This document shows, one piece after another, positions 1-8,281 of a stretch of DNA of 64,000 nucleotides. Under the pieces are notes generated by a model. The model saw only the letters and a program-made list of their open reading frames with translations, ran no database searches and was not told the DNA's origin. The translations under genes and the position numbers were made by a program. This DNA is from Clostridia bacterium (GTDB lineage: Bacteria; Bacillota; Clostridia; Christensenellales; Aristaeellaceae). The DNA is taken from contig JAGBBA010000042.1 in the NCBI GenBank assembly GCA_017938695.1, positions 26,190 through 90,189 of the forward strand, written 5' to 3'. The number at the start of each line of letters is the position of its first letter. Positions within the stretch are counted from its first letter, which is position 1.

Positions 1-658
1 GCAGCCAGGAGAGCACGCCGTTCCACACCAGGTAATACACGCCGGTAAAGAACAGCGGCCAGATGGCACCGGAAATGCCCTGGCTGCCCTTCATGAAGGC
101 CTGACCAGCCCAGATGATCTCCTGTAGGGAGATGATGCGCGCCAGGGAGGTATCCTTCACCAGGGTGATGATCTCGTTGGAGATGGGGGGCACGATGCGC
201 TTGATCATCTGCATCAGCTTCACCCGGAAGAAGATCTGCCCGGGGGTCATGCCCAGCACCAGACCGGCTTCCTCCTGGCCTACCGGGATGCCCTGGATGC
301 CGCCGCGGTAGATCTCGGAGAAATAGCAGGCATAGTTGATGATAAAGGCGATGGACGCCGCAAGGAAGCGGCCTGATTCGCCGCTGCCCCAGATGTTGTT
401 TTTCAGCACAAGCCCGGGGAAGTAGAAGAAGATCAGCAGCTGGATCATCAGTGGTGTGCCGCGGATGATGCCCACAAACATACGGGTGAGCCATTTCAGG
501 GGCTTGAAGCGGCTCATGGAGCCAAAGGAGATCACCAATCCCAGGGGCAGTGCGCCAGCCAGGGTGACAAAGAACAGGCGCAGCGTTTGTCCGAAGCCCT
601 CGTTGAGGGAGCGGAACACGATGGGCATCTGTTCCACGATTTGGTTGAATAAAGGCAT
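1..658 (-). CDS. Polar amino-acid ABC transporter permease (partial)
   Basis: The gene begins with ATG at 658 and runs off the left edge, leaving 219 codons. Translation gives hydrophobic membrane segments and, near residue 125, the stretch EEAGLVLGMTPGQIFFRVKL, which is the EAA loop that contacts the ATPase subunit in HisM/GlnP-type permeases. It lies 99 bp downstream of a periplasmic-type binding-protein gene on the same strand, so the two form one importer of a polar amino acid such as glutamine, glutamate or cystine; the substrate cannot be read from sequence. The ATPase gene would be expected just outside the window. The family assignment is secure and the substrate is inferred only as a class. 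Confidence 0.93.
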   Translation of the reverse strand, partial: MPLFNQIVEQMPIVFRSLNEGFGQTLRLFFVTLAGALPLGLVISFGSMSRFKPLKWLTRMFVGIIRGTPLMIQLLIFFYFPGLVLKNNIWGSGESGRFLAASIAFIINYACYFSEIYRGGIQGIPVGQEEAGLVLGMTPGQIFFRVKLMQMIKRIVPPISNEIITLVKDTSLARIISLQEIIWAGQAFMKGSQGISGAIWPLFFTGVYYLVWNGVLSWL

Positions 659-688
659 AAGCATCCAACTTTCTTCAAAGCGGAAAGA

Positions 689-714
689 GGGGAAACCGCT
701 GAAACGGTTTCCCC
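689..714 (-). terminator. Hairpin between binding-protein and permease genes
   Basis: A perfect 10-bp stem (GGGGAAACCG paired with CGGTTTCCCC) encloses a 6-nt loop in the 99-bp gap inside the amino-acid transporter operon. There is no long T-run, so it is probably a partial terminator or an mRNA-stabilising 3' end that keeps binding protein above permease level. Confidence 0.6.
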
Positions 715-757
715 TTCAGTCCATTGTAACCTCAGGAGGTGTGGTCGGCACCGCAGA

Positions 758-1534
758 TTATTTTTGTTCGATTAGCGCGGCCTGCACCTTGTAGGTTTCG
801 GCGATCGTCTGCAGCTGGCCATCGGCGTACATCTTCACCAGGAAGGCGTTCAGCTCGGCAGCCAGGTCGGAGCCCTTGCGGAAGCCCACGCCGTACTCTT
901 CGCTGTTCAGGCCCACGGTGTAGGTCAGCTGGGCGTAGTTGGTGCCTTCACCCACCATGGCGGCGGCCATCAGGGCGTCGATCACAGCAGCGTCGGAGGT
1001 GCCGGCGGCCACTTCCATCAGGGCGTCGGCCTGGGCCAGCACGGGGTTGGCGTTCAGGTTCAGGGCAGCAACCTCGGCCTCACCGGCGGAGCCAGCCTCC
1101 ACGGCGAAGACCAGGTCGGCCAGGCTTTCCACGGTCTGGTACTGGTCGGCCTTATCGGCGGGCACCACCACGACCTGGGCGTTGTTCATATAGGGGTTGG
1201 AGGTCTCCATGGCGGCCTTCACGGCATCGGTGAGGGTCATGCCGTTCCAGATGCAGTCCACAGCCTTGGCATCCAGCTCCAGGATCTTGTTGTCCCAGTC
1301 GATCTCCACAAACTCCACCTTCACGCCCAGCTCGGCGGCGAAGGCAGCGGCCACGTCGGCGTCGAAGCCGATCCAGTTGCCGTTTTCGTCCTTGTAGTCC
1401 ATGGGGGCGAAGTCGGTGATGCCCACCACCAGCACGCCCTTGTCCAGCACATACTGCTTATCGCTGGCGGTTTCAGCGGAAGCAACAGAGAAGATCATCA
1501 TCATGGCCATCAAAAGAACCAGCAGCTTTTTCAT
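758..1534 (-). CDS. Amino-acid ABC transporter substrate-binding protein
   Basis: This 258-residue protein has a signal peptide (MKKLLVLLMAMMMIFSVASA) ending in an Ala-X-Ala site and no lipobox cysteine. The mature start, KGVLVVGITDFAPMDYKDEN followed by GFDADVAAAFAAELG, is the classic opening of family-3 (HisJ/GlnH-like) binding proteins, and its length is normal for them. It captures an amino acid outside the membrane and delivers it to the permease encoded downstream. An AGGGGGA-type ribosome site precedes the ATG. The absence of the lipid-anchor cysteine is unusual for a monoderm importer. Confidence 0.93.
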   Translation of the reverse strand: MKKLLVLLMAMMMIFSVASAETASDKQYVLDKGVLVVGITDFAPMDYKDENGNWIGFDADVAAAFAAELGVKVEFVEIDWDNKILELDAKAVDCIWNGMTLTDAVKAAMETSNPYMNNAQVVVVPADKADQYQTVESLADLVFAVEAGSAGEAEVAALNLNANPVLAQADALMEVAAGTSDAAVIDALMAAAMVGEGTNYAQLTYTVGLNSEEYGVGFRKGSDLAAELNAFLVKMYADGQLQTIAETYKVQAALIEQK

Positions 1535-1599
1535 TGTAAAATCCCCCTCATAATCACTTTCTTTATTAATTCATCGCGCTAAAGCAATGAACTGATAGC

Positions 1600-1628
1600 A
1601 TCATAGCACGATTTCCAGCCCTTGTCAA
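1600..1628 (-). promoter_or_regulatory. SigA-type promoter of the amino-acid transporter operon
   Basis: On the minus strand TTGACA (1628-1623) and TATGAT (1605-1600) are separated by exactly 17 nt, about 65 nt upstream of the binding-protein ATG. Confidence 0.8.
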
Positions 1629-1681
1629 CACCCCTTTTGAAAAAACTTGCAGCTTTCACGGCATTCCAGGCAATATCCGCA

Positions 1682-1710
1682 TAGACAGCGCAAGTTTTTC
1701 CGGCTATAAT
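1682..1710 (+). promoter_or_regulatory. Promoter of the GH120 gene
   Basis: TAGACA (1682-1687) and TATAAT (1705-1710) are spaced by 17 nt. Transcription would start near 1717, giving a 50-nt leader that ends in an AAGGAGGA ribosome site before ATG 1767. No obvious operator palindrome is visible. Confidence 0.7.
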
Positions 1711-1766
1711 GGAGGCAACCAAGCAGAAACCACTCTCTACAATCATATAGCAAGGAGGATCCATCC

Positions 1767-3740
1767 ATGATTTATTACGTCAATCAGTCTGCCCCCCGTG
1801 AGGGCGACGGCACCAAGGAACGCCCCTTCCGGCATATCAGCGATGCGGCCTATCTGGCCCAGCCCGGCGACGAAGTGCTGGTGTACCCCGGCATCTACCG
1901 CGAGCAGGTCAGCCCCCGCAACGGCGGCACCGAGGATAAGCGCATCGTGTACCGCTCTGTGGAGCCCCTGGGCGCAGTGATCACCGGTGCTGAGGTCATC
2001 ACCGGCTGGCAGCGGTATCAGGGCAATGTGTGGACCGTGCGCGTGGACAACGGCATTTTCGGCAGCTTCAACCCCTATGTGGTGGAGGTCTACGGCGACT
2101 GGTACTTTGCGCCCACCGTGCGCCACACCGGCTGCGTGTACATGAACGACCGCGCCCTGTACGAAGCCCTGACCATGGAAGAGCTGATGGCAGGCGAGGT
2201 GTACAAGCCCTCCTGGGAGCCGGAGTATTCCATCTACAAGTGGTTCTCCGTGCAGGAAGGCAACGAAACTGTGCTCTATGCCAACTTCCAGGACAAGGAC
2301 CCCAACCAGGAGAAGATCGAGATCAACGTCCGCCGCCGCTGCTTCTTCCCGGATGAAACCGGCCGCGGCTACATCACCTTCTCCGGCTTCAAGGTGGAGA
2401 AGGCTGCCACCACCTGGGCACCTCCCGCTGCCTTCCAGGACGGCATGGTGGGACCCCACTGGTCCAAGGGCTGGATCATCGAGGACTGCGACATTTCCAA
2501 CAGCAAGTGCTGCGGCATCTCCCTGGGCAAGTACTATGACCCGGAGAACGACCACTACTTCACCACCCGTCACCTGAAGTCCCCCACCCAGATGGAGCGC
2601 GACGCGGTGTGCCGCGGCCAGTATCACGGCTGGCTGAAGGAGAAGGTGGGCAGCCACATCGTGCGCCGCAACCACATCCACCACTGCGAGCAGACCGGCA
2701 TCGTGGGCCGCATGGGCGCGGTGTTCTCCCTGATCGAGAACAACCACATCCACCATATCAACAACATGCAGGAGCTGGGCGGCGCGGAGATCTCCGGCAT
2801 CAAGCTGCACGCTGCCATCGACGTGACCATGCGCCGCAACCACATCCACCACTGCACCATGGGCATCTGGACGGACTGGGAGCCCCAGGGCACCCGTATC
2901 ACCCAGAACCTTCTGCACCACAACGAGCGTCCCGCCTTCTGCGAGTGGGCCGAGGGCGGCATGGAAAGCCAGGACATCTTCGTTGAGGTCGGCCACGGCC
3001 CCACGCTGATCGACAACAACATCCTGCTGTCTGAGGTGAACCTGCGCATCGCCACCGAGGGCGTGGCCATGGTGCATAACCTGATGACCGGCACCATGAC
3101 CTTCGTGGGCGGCGGCACCGGCGACCGCTATACCCCCTATCACATCCGCCACCGCACGGAAGTGGCCGGCTTCATGACCATCCTCCACGGCGACGACCGC
3201 TTCTACAACAACATTTTCATCCAGGAGCGTCCGGCGGACGGCCCCGTGGTGCGCGGCGGCCCCGAAGCCCACGAAAAGCTGGTGGGCACCTGGTGCTTTG
3301 ACGATTATCCCACCTACGACGAGTGGATCAGCTGGTTCGACCTGGATGTGAAGCGTCCCAACATGATGAAGCTGGGCGAATACCACATGAAGCACCTGCC
3401 CGTGTGGTGCAAGGACAATGTGTACCTCAACGGTGCCAAGGCCTGCAAGAACGAAAAAACCAAGCTGGAAAACAATACCGACAAGGCCTATGTGGAGCTG
3501 GTGGAGAAGGACGGCCATTACACCCTGAAGACCAATGTGTACGACATCATTGGCGACTTCCGCGGCGGCATGATCAACAGCGACATCCTGGGCTGCGCCT
3601 TTGAGCCCGAGCAGCGTTTTGAAAACAACGATGGCTCTGCCATCACCTTCGACCGCGACTACTACGGCAATCACCGCGGCCTGGGCGTGCTGCCCGGCCC
3701 CTTCGCCTCGGAGGAAGCGCTGGAAGAGAATCTTTGGTAA
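1767..3740 (+). CDS. GH120 beta-xylosidase (right-handed beta-helix)
   Basis: The 657-residue protein matches the layout I know for Thermoanaerobacterium XylC (GH120): FGSFNPYVVEVYGDW, EINVRRRCFFPDETG, the WSKGWIIEDC block and many NHIHH turns of a parallel beta-helix. The family's catalytic pair corresponds here to Asp370 (WTDWEPQGTR) and Glu407 (DIFVEVGHGP). A 14-residue stretch rich in Glu, Ala and Gly sits between them that I do not recall in XylC. There is no signal peptide, so it probably removes xylose from imported xylo-oligosaccharides in the cytoplasm. It is monocistronic, with its own promoter and a strong ribosome site. Exact substrate (xylose versus arabinose or galactose linkages) is inferred from family. 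Confidence 0.88.
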   Translation: MIYYVNQSAPREGDGTKERPFRHISDAAYLAQPGDEVLVYPGIYREQVSPRNGGTEDKRIVYRSVEPLGAVITGAEVITGWQRYQGNVWTVRVDNGIFGSFNPYVVEVYGDWYFAPTVRHTGCVYMNDRALYEALTMEELMAGEVYKPSWEPEYSIYKWFSVQEGNETVLYANFQDKDPNQEKIEINVRRRCFFPDETGRGYITFSGFKVEKAATTWAPPAAFQDGMVGPHWSKGWIIEDCDISNSKCCGISLGKYYDPENDHYFTTRHLKSPTQMERDAVCRGQYHGWLKEKVGSHIVRRNHIHHCEQTGIVGRMGAVFSLIENNHIHHINNMQELGGAEISGIKLHAAIDVTMRRNHIHHCTMGIWTDWEPQGTRITQNLLHHNERPAFCEWAEGGMESQDIFVEVGHGPTLIDNNILLSEVNLRIATEGVAMVHNLMTGTMTFVGGGTGDRYTPYHIRHRTEVAGFMTILHGDDRFYNNIFIQERPADGPVVRGGPEAHEKLVGTWCFDDYPTYDEWISWFDLDVKRPNMMKLGEYHMKHLPVWCKDNVYLNGAKACKNEKTKLENNTDKAYVELVEKDGHYTLKTNVYDIIGDFRGGMINSDILGCAFEPEQRFENNDGSAITFDRDYYGNHRGLGVLPGPFASEEALEENLW

Positions 3741-3819
3741 GCGGAACCAGTTGGCCCAGGCTCATCGCGGCGACCGTGAATATTGGACCGGCATGCGCGT
3801 TTGACGAAGGAGAATGGAA

Positions 3820-4236
3820 ATGAAAAAAGCCCTGTTTATCCTGTTGCAGTGTACATGGGGAATCATCCCTACGCTTGCCGGCTTGATCTTCTTTATCAAA
3901 TTGCGCAAGCTTCCGCACCGCATCTATCGCGGATGTATTGACACCCGATGGAACATACGCAGTGGCTTGAGCCTGGGCCTGTTTATCTTTACGCCTAATG
4001 ACGACATTAAAGACGCAGAGAAAATCAGAGTACATGAATTTGGCCACTGTATTCAGTCCATTGTTTTAGGCCCGGCGTTTGTAGTGTTCGGCATTGTTTC
4101 CCTTGTATGGGGCAGACACCCTTACTATGCCAGGCTCCGCAAAGAAAAGAAGCTCCCGTATACATACTGCTTTGTGGAAAGCTGGGCAAGCAAATGGGGA
4201 GAACTGGTGACCGGCAAAGAGGCAATCTGGGATTAA
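3820..4236 (+). CDS. Small membrane protein with an HEFGH zincin-like motif
   Basis: I chose ATG 3820 over the in-frame ATG at 3814 because the AAGGAG ribosome site (3807-3812) is 7 nt from the former and only 1 nt from the latter. The product has 138 residues: an N-terminal membrane segment (about residues 5-26), HEFGH at 72-76 followed by a second hydrophobic helix, and a basic, aromatic C-terminus. HExxH is the zinc-metallopeptidase signature, but the protein is far shorter than M48 or M50 peptidases and a third ligand is not obvious. Function is unknown. Its base composition is lower in G+C than its neighbours. Confidence 0.75.
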   Translation: MKKALFILLQCTWGIIPTLAGLIFFIKLRKLPHRIYRGCIDTRWNIRSGLSLGLFIFTPNDDIKDAEKIRVHEFGHCIQSIVLGPAFVVFGIVSLVWGRHPYYARLRKEKKLPYTYCFVESWASKWGELVTGKEAIWD

Positions 4237-4292
4237 GCCAATGCTGTTCTGCCGATGAACCAGGATGAGAAATCTTTGGTAAGACAAATAGA

Positions 4293-4322
4293 AAGAGCGG
4301 CGGCCTGATGGCCGCCGCTCTT
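4293..4322. terminator. Bidirectional terminator hairpin
   Basis: A perfect 13-bp G+C-rich stem (4293-4305 with 4310-4322) closes a TGAT loop between two convergent genes. T-rich flanks are short on both sides, so it could serve either strand. Confidence 0.8.
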
Positions 4323-4353
4323 GGTATGTAAGCAAGTCTTTGGGTAGTGCCGC

Positions 4354-6696
4354 TTAGTCCAAACGGAGAATCACTTCCAGCAGCCGCTTCACGCTGGTGC
4401 GGACGCAGCTTTCGTCCAGCTTGCCCTCGCGGATCATCTGCAGGGTGTGCTCGGGGTTGCCGCGGGCCATCTTGATGTCGTTGCCGGCGGCGATTTCCTC
4501 GTACTGGGGGGCGTGGTTCCACCAGTCGGTGGTGACGAGGCCCTTGAAGCCCCACTCGTCGCGGAGAATGGCGGTGAGCAGATCATAATTGGCGGAGGTG
4601 CGCACGCCGTTGACCAGGTTGTAGGAGGACATGAGGGTCATGGGCTGGGATTCCTTCACAGCGATCTCGAAGCCCTTGATGTAGATCTCGCGCAGGGCGC
4701 GCTCGGTGAGGCGGGAGTCGCTCTCGGTGCGGTTGACCTCCTTGTTGTTACAGGCGAAGTGCTTGATGGAGGTGCCCACGCCCTGGCTTTCCACGCCGCG
4801 CACCATGGCGGCGGCCATCTTGCCGGAAATGAGGGGATCCTCGGAATAATACTCGAAGTTGCGGCCGCACAGAGGATTGCGGTGGATGTTCATGGCCGGG
4901 GCCAGCCAGATGCCCAGGCCGTTCTCCTTCATTTCCCAGGCGGCGGCCACGCCGATGCGCTCAACGATATCCTCGTTCCAGGAACAGGCCAGCAGCGTGG
5001 CGCAGGGGAAGGCGGTGGTGGTAACGCCGCACTCCTTCTGGATGCGCACGCCTGCAGGGCCGTCGGCGGTCATCACATTGGGGATGCCGTGGCTCACCAG
5101 GTTGCCCATGCCGCAGGTGTTGGCTGCGCCGCGGTTGGGCTGGCCGCCCAGCAGGCACACCATCTGCTCCAGGGTCAGGGTGCTGATGAAATCATCCAGG
5201 GAAACCTTGCCCTCGGCCACGTCCATCAGGGAATGCTCGGCAGGGGTGGTGTCGTAACGGGCGTTGCAGGGGTTCTCGCAGGGCCAGCCCCAGGGGAAGT
5301 TTTCTTCATCCCAGGTGGGCCAGGGCAGGGCGGGCTGGTTTTCCACGGGGGCGTGGGTGCCGTCGGCCAGGAGCCGCCAGGAGAGCTGACGGGGCTGGCA
5401 CCGGGGCGTATGCTGGGCCAGGATGAGGTCGTCCTCCAGGGCGTAGACGAAGGCGGTTTGCTGGGTATCGCGCACATGGCTGCCCACATGGAAGAAGTAC
5501 TCGCCCTTTTCCAGCAGCCAGGCGGAACGCTGCACCGCACCGGTATCGTCATAGCTGGCCATGCGGTACAGGGGGAAGCGGATGCTCACATCCTGGCTTT
5601 CGCCGGGCTGCAGCAGGGCGGTCTTGGCATAGCCCACCAGCACGCGGGCGGCCTTGCCCAGCTTGCCCTGGGGGGCCTGGGCATACACCTGCACCACATG
5701 CTTGCCAGCCACGCTGCCGGTGTTGGTCACCCGGGCAGTGACGGCGATCTCGTCGCCCTCGGCATGGGCTTCGGGCTGGGTGATGGCGAAGGTGGTGTAG
5801 CTCAGGCCGTAGCCAAAGGGATAGCACACCTTCTCCGCCGCGCCGGGGATGGTTTCAAAGTAGCGGTAGCCCACGAAGATATCCTCGTTGTACTCCACAT
5901 AGGCTTCGGATGCATTGAAGGTATCGGAGGAGGGATAGGCCGCGAAGTTCACTGCGAAGGTGTCGGTCAGGTGGCCGGAGGGGCACACGTCGCCGCAGAG
6001 CATATCCGCCATGGCCAGGCCGCCCTCGATACCGCCCTGCCAGGCCAGCAGGGCCGCCTGGATATGGCTGTTGTCCTTGAACCAGAGGGTGTCCATCATG
6101 CCGCCGGTGTTCAGCACCACAGCAATGCGGGGGAAGGCAGCCTCCACGGCCTTCACCATGGCCTCTTCCTCATGGCTGAGGTAGAAATCGCCGTCATAGG
6201 GGGTGCCGGAGCGGTCCCAGCCCTCGCCGGAGAAGCGGCACAGCACGATGATGGCGGTATCGGCAAAGGTGCGGGCCTGGGCCAGCAGGTCGCCGGGCAC
6301 GGCAGCCTCCGGGCAGCGGCCGGGCTCCTGGCCCTGGGCGTACTGCTCCTGCACATAGCTGGCGTAGTAGTCGCTCAAGGGCATGAACAGCTGCACCTTG
6401 CCCTCTTCTTCCTTCATGCACATGCCCTTGAGCAGGCACCGGGAATAGGCCACGGTCACGTCGCCGGAACCGCCGCCGCCCTTAACGTAGTCCGCCTGGG
6501 CTTTGCCGAACAGGGCGATCTTCGCGCCCTTTTGCAGGGGGAGCAGCTTATCTTCGTTCTTCAGAAGTACCATGCCCTCGCAGGCGGCCTCGCGGGCCAG
6601 GGCGATGTGCTCGGGGCAGGCGGTGACGCGGCGGCCGTCCTGGCCCAGGGGGGTCACAGGCATGTAGCGGATGCGCTGCCATTTGGTTGCGGTCAT
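4354..6696 (-). CDS. GH3 beta-glycosidase with permuted domain order
   Basis: In this 780-residue enzyme the usual GH3 order is inverted. Residues about 30-270 hold the alpha/beta sandwich (AACEGMVLLKNEDKLLPL), about 290-420 a fibronectin-III-like domain, and about 510-780 the TIM barrel (MTADGPAGVR, ACNNKEVNRTESDSRLTERA). The nucleophile is predicted to be Asp724 in GLVTTDWW. The same permutation is known from Ruminococcus albus and Butyrivibrio beta-glucosidases. No signal peptide is present, so a cytoplasmic exo-beta-glucosidase or beta-xylosidase role is likely. It follows the MGH1-like gene by only 15 nt and is presumably co-transcribed with it from the promoter at 8183-8211. Confidence 0.92.
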   Translation of the reverse strand: MTATKWQRIRYMPVTPLGQDGRRVTACPEHIALAREAACEGMVLLKNEDKLLPLQKGAKIALFGKAQADYVKGGGGSGDVTVAYSRCLLKGMCMKEEEGKVQLFMPLSDYYASYVQEQYAQGQEPGRCPEAAVPGDLLAQARTFADTAIIVLCRFSGEGWDRSGTPYDGDFYLSHEEEAMVKAVEAAFPRIAVVLNTGGMMDTLWFKDNSHIQAALLAWQGGIEGGLAMADMLCGDVCPSGHLTDTFAVNFAAYPSSDTFNASEAYVEYNEDIFVGYRYFETIPGAAEKVCYPFGYGLSYTTFAITQPEAHAEGDEIAVTARVTNTGSVAGKHVVQVYAQAPQGKLGKAARVLVGYAKTALLQPGESQDVSIRFPLYRMASYDDTGAVQRSAWLLEKGEYFFHVGSHVRDTQQTAFVYALEDDLILAQHTPRCQPRQLSWRLLADGTHAPVENQPALPWPTWDEENFPWGWPCENPCNARYDTTPAEHSLMDVAEGKVSLDDFISTLTLEQMVCLLGGQPNRGAANTCGMGNLVSHGIPNVMTADGPAGVRIQKECGVTTTAFPCATLLACSWNEDIVERIGVAAAWEMKENGLGIWLAPAMNIHRNPLCGRNFEYYSEDPLISGKMAAAMVRGVESQGVGTSIKHFACNNKEVNRTESDSRLTERALREIYIKGFEIAVKESQPMTLMSSYNLVNGVRTSANYDLLTAILRDEWGFKGLVTTDWWNHAPQYEEIAAGNDIKMARGNPEHTLQMIREGKLDESCVRTSVKRLLEVILRLD

Positions 6697-6711
6697 GGGG
6701 AGTACCTCCTG

Positions 6712-8151
6712 TTATTCTTCAATCTTCCGTGTGGCGATCCATTCGCCGTTATAATCGGTGATGAGCCGCATGCCGCAGGGGCTGCGGTGTTTTTCGATGC
6801 CGTTGACGAAGATCCGGGCCTCACTGCCGTCGCTTTCGATGCGGTAGAGGTATTCGCCCCACTGCTGCTCGTAGGTGTAGCGGTGGCCGCTGCCCAGGCT
6901 GAACCAGATCTGATCCCGGCAGAGCGTCACGCCCCAGATGTGGGCCATGTACTCCAGCACCGCCAGCAGCGTGGGGCCGTAGGCGTCCTGGAAGGGCTCG
7001 TCGCTGTCCGGGGGCAGGGGCTCCTTGGTGACGGGGGACACGCAGCTGGGCGCGCCGGTGAAGGGATCGAACTGCTGGGTGAAAACATAGCCGCCGTCGA
7101 TCACGGCCTGCATCAGCTTGTGGCCCAGCCGGGTTACCAGGGGCTCGTAGCCATAGCGTTCCAGGGCCAGGATCGCCCGCTGGTAGGTGAGCCCCTCGCA
7201 CTGGCCGCTCCAGTTGTTTTCCGGCGCGTTGCGGAAGAGCGGGTCATTCGCCGCCACCGAGGGTAGAGGGAGTGCGGTCCAGAATTCCTCCGGGTTCAGC
7301 AGATGCCGCTGGACGAAGGCGTCCGCCATCGCCTGGGAGAAAGAGCCCCAGTACATGCAGCGCAGGCTGTTGTGGGTCAGGGTGGGCATCACCCGGCCGT
7401 GCCTGTCCTTGTCAAAACAGGCGGCCTTGTCCTCGTGCCAGAGGTGCTCCTTCAGCGCGGTGGCCACGTCATCGGCAGCCTTGCGCCAGTGATTCTCCCG
7501 GCCATCGCCCCGGATGCGGCTGATTTCACAAAGGGTATCCCTCGCCGCATAGGAAAAGGACATGATGTCCATGGAGGCCATGGGCACCACATCGGAGCCC
7601 TCGGGGGGCGTATCGGTGGTGCAGTAGTTGGGCGCGTCGCCGTAGCGCAGGGCGTTGTCCTCGCCGGTGTCGTACACGCAGAAGGATTCCAGGCAGCCGT
7701 CGCCGTTGGAATCCCGGGTGCGCCACAGGTAATGGTCGAAGCGTTCCAGGCAGGCGGCCAATTGATCCAGATAGGCGCGGTCCTGCCCCATCCAGTAATA
7801 CATGTTCAGCGCGGGCCAGGGGAAGCAGAACCCCTGAAATTTGTTGCACTGGGGCTCCACAGTGCCGTCCTTCATGCACTCGATGGAGCCGGCGATGCGG
7901 CCGTCCGCCCGTTGGGTGCGCATGAACAGCAGCTGGTTGTTCAGCGCAGCCTCCATGTTGCGCTTGGCGTACATTTCGCCGCCCATGGGCTGGGTCTCCA
8001 GCCAGATCTTCTCATAGCCGCCGCCTTCCACCAGCACCAGGTCGGGGCCGAAATGCCGCAGATTGTTCAGGCACTTGGCGCAGGCGGTGTCGTAAAGCCT
8101 TTGCAGGGCGGGGTCATCAATGGAAAAAGAAACTTTGGTCGCGGGAAGCAT
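6712..8151 (-). CDS. MGH1-like / GH63-like six-hairpin glycosidase
   Basis: The reading frame extends upstream, but ATG 8151 is preceded by a GGGAGGA site while the extension crosses the divergent promoter, so I use 8151 (479 residues). Features of the (alpha/alpha)6 glycosidase clan include RDSNGDGCLESFCVYDTGED (an acid/base-region motif as in GH63 and GH37) and NNWSGQCEGLTYQRAILALE near residue 330, equivalent to the WxGPxW...L motif of trehalases and glucosidases. The product carries no secretion signal. With the downstream GH3 it likely processes an imported oligosaccharide; the sugar and bond are not predictable from what is visible. Confidence 0.8.
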   Translation of the reverse strand: MLPATKVSFSIDDPALQRLYDTACAKCLNNLRHFGPDLVLVEGGGYEKIWLETQPMGGEMYAKRNMEAALNNQLLFMRTQRADGRIAGSIECMKDGTVEPQCNKFQGFCFPWPALNMYYWMGQDRAYLDQLAACLERFDHYLWRTRDSNGDGCLESFCVYDTGEDNALRYGDAPNYCTTDTPPEGSDVVPMASMDIMSFSYAARDTLCEISRIRGDGRENHWRKAADDVATALKEHLWHEDKAACFDKDRHGRVMPTLTHNSLRCMYWGSFSQAMADAFVQRHLLNPEEFWTALPLPSVAANDPLFRNAPENNWSGQCEGLTYQRAILALERYGYEPLVTRLGHKLMQAVIDGGYVFTQQFDPFTGAPSCVSPVTKEPLPPDSDEPFQDAYGPTLLAVLEYMAHIWGVTLCRDQIWFSLGSGHRYTYEQQWGEYLYRIESDGSEARIFVNGIEKHRSPCGMRLITDYNGEWIATRKIEE

Positions 8152-8182
8152 AGCGTCCTCCCTGATGCATTTGTTTTCCTGT

Positions 8183-8211
8183 ATTGTATGATAAATTCTG
8201 TTCCAAGTAAA
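8183..8211 (-). promoter_or_regulatory. Promoter of the MGH1-like/GH3 operon
   Basis: On the minus strand TTTACT (8211-8206) and TACAAT (8188-8183) are 17 nt apart, 31 nt upstream of ATG 8151. It is back-to-back with the GH43 promoter, so both directions could share a regulator. Confidence 0.6.
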
Positions 8212-8219
8212 GAGGGAAA

Positions 8220-8249
8220 TTGGCAAAAGATGCCTGGCTGTGCTACAAT
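8220..8249 (+). promoter_or_regulatory. Promoter of the GH43 gene
   Basis: TTGGCA (8220-8225) and TACAAT (8244-8249) are separated by 18 nt and sit 33 nt before ATG 8282; a GGGAGGA ribosome site lies between. Confidence 0.65.
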
Positions 8250-8281
8250 AAAGGCAACTGATCCCAGGGAGGAAAAACAGC

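Noticed and set aside
4447-7266. Long open frame on the plus strand, 939 codons
   Set aside because: It lies opposite the GH3 and MGH1-like genes, is low-complexity (Gly/Ala/His/Val-rich) and has no family features; it is an antisense shadow of G+C-rich coding DNA.
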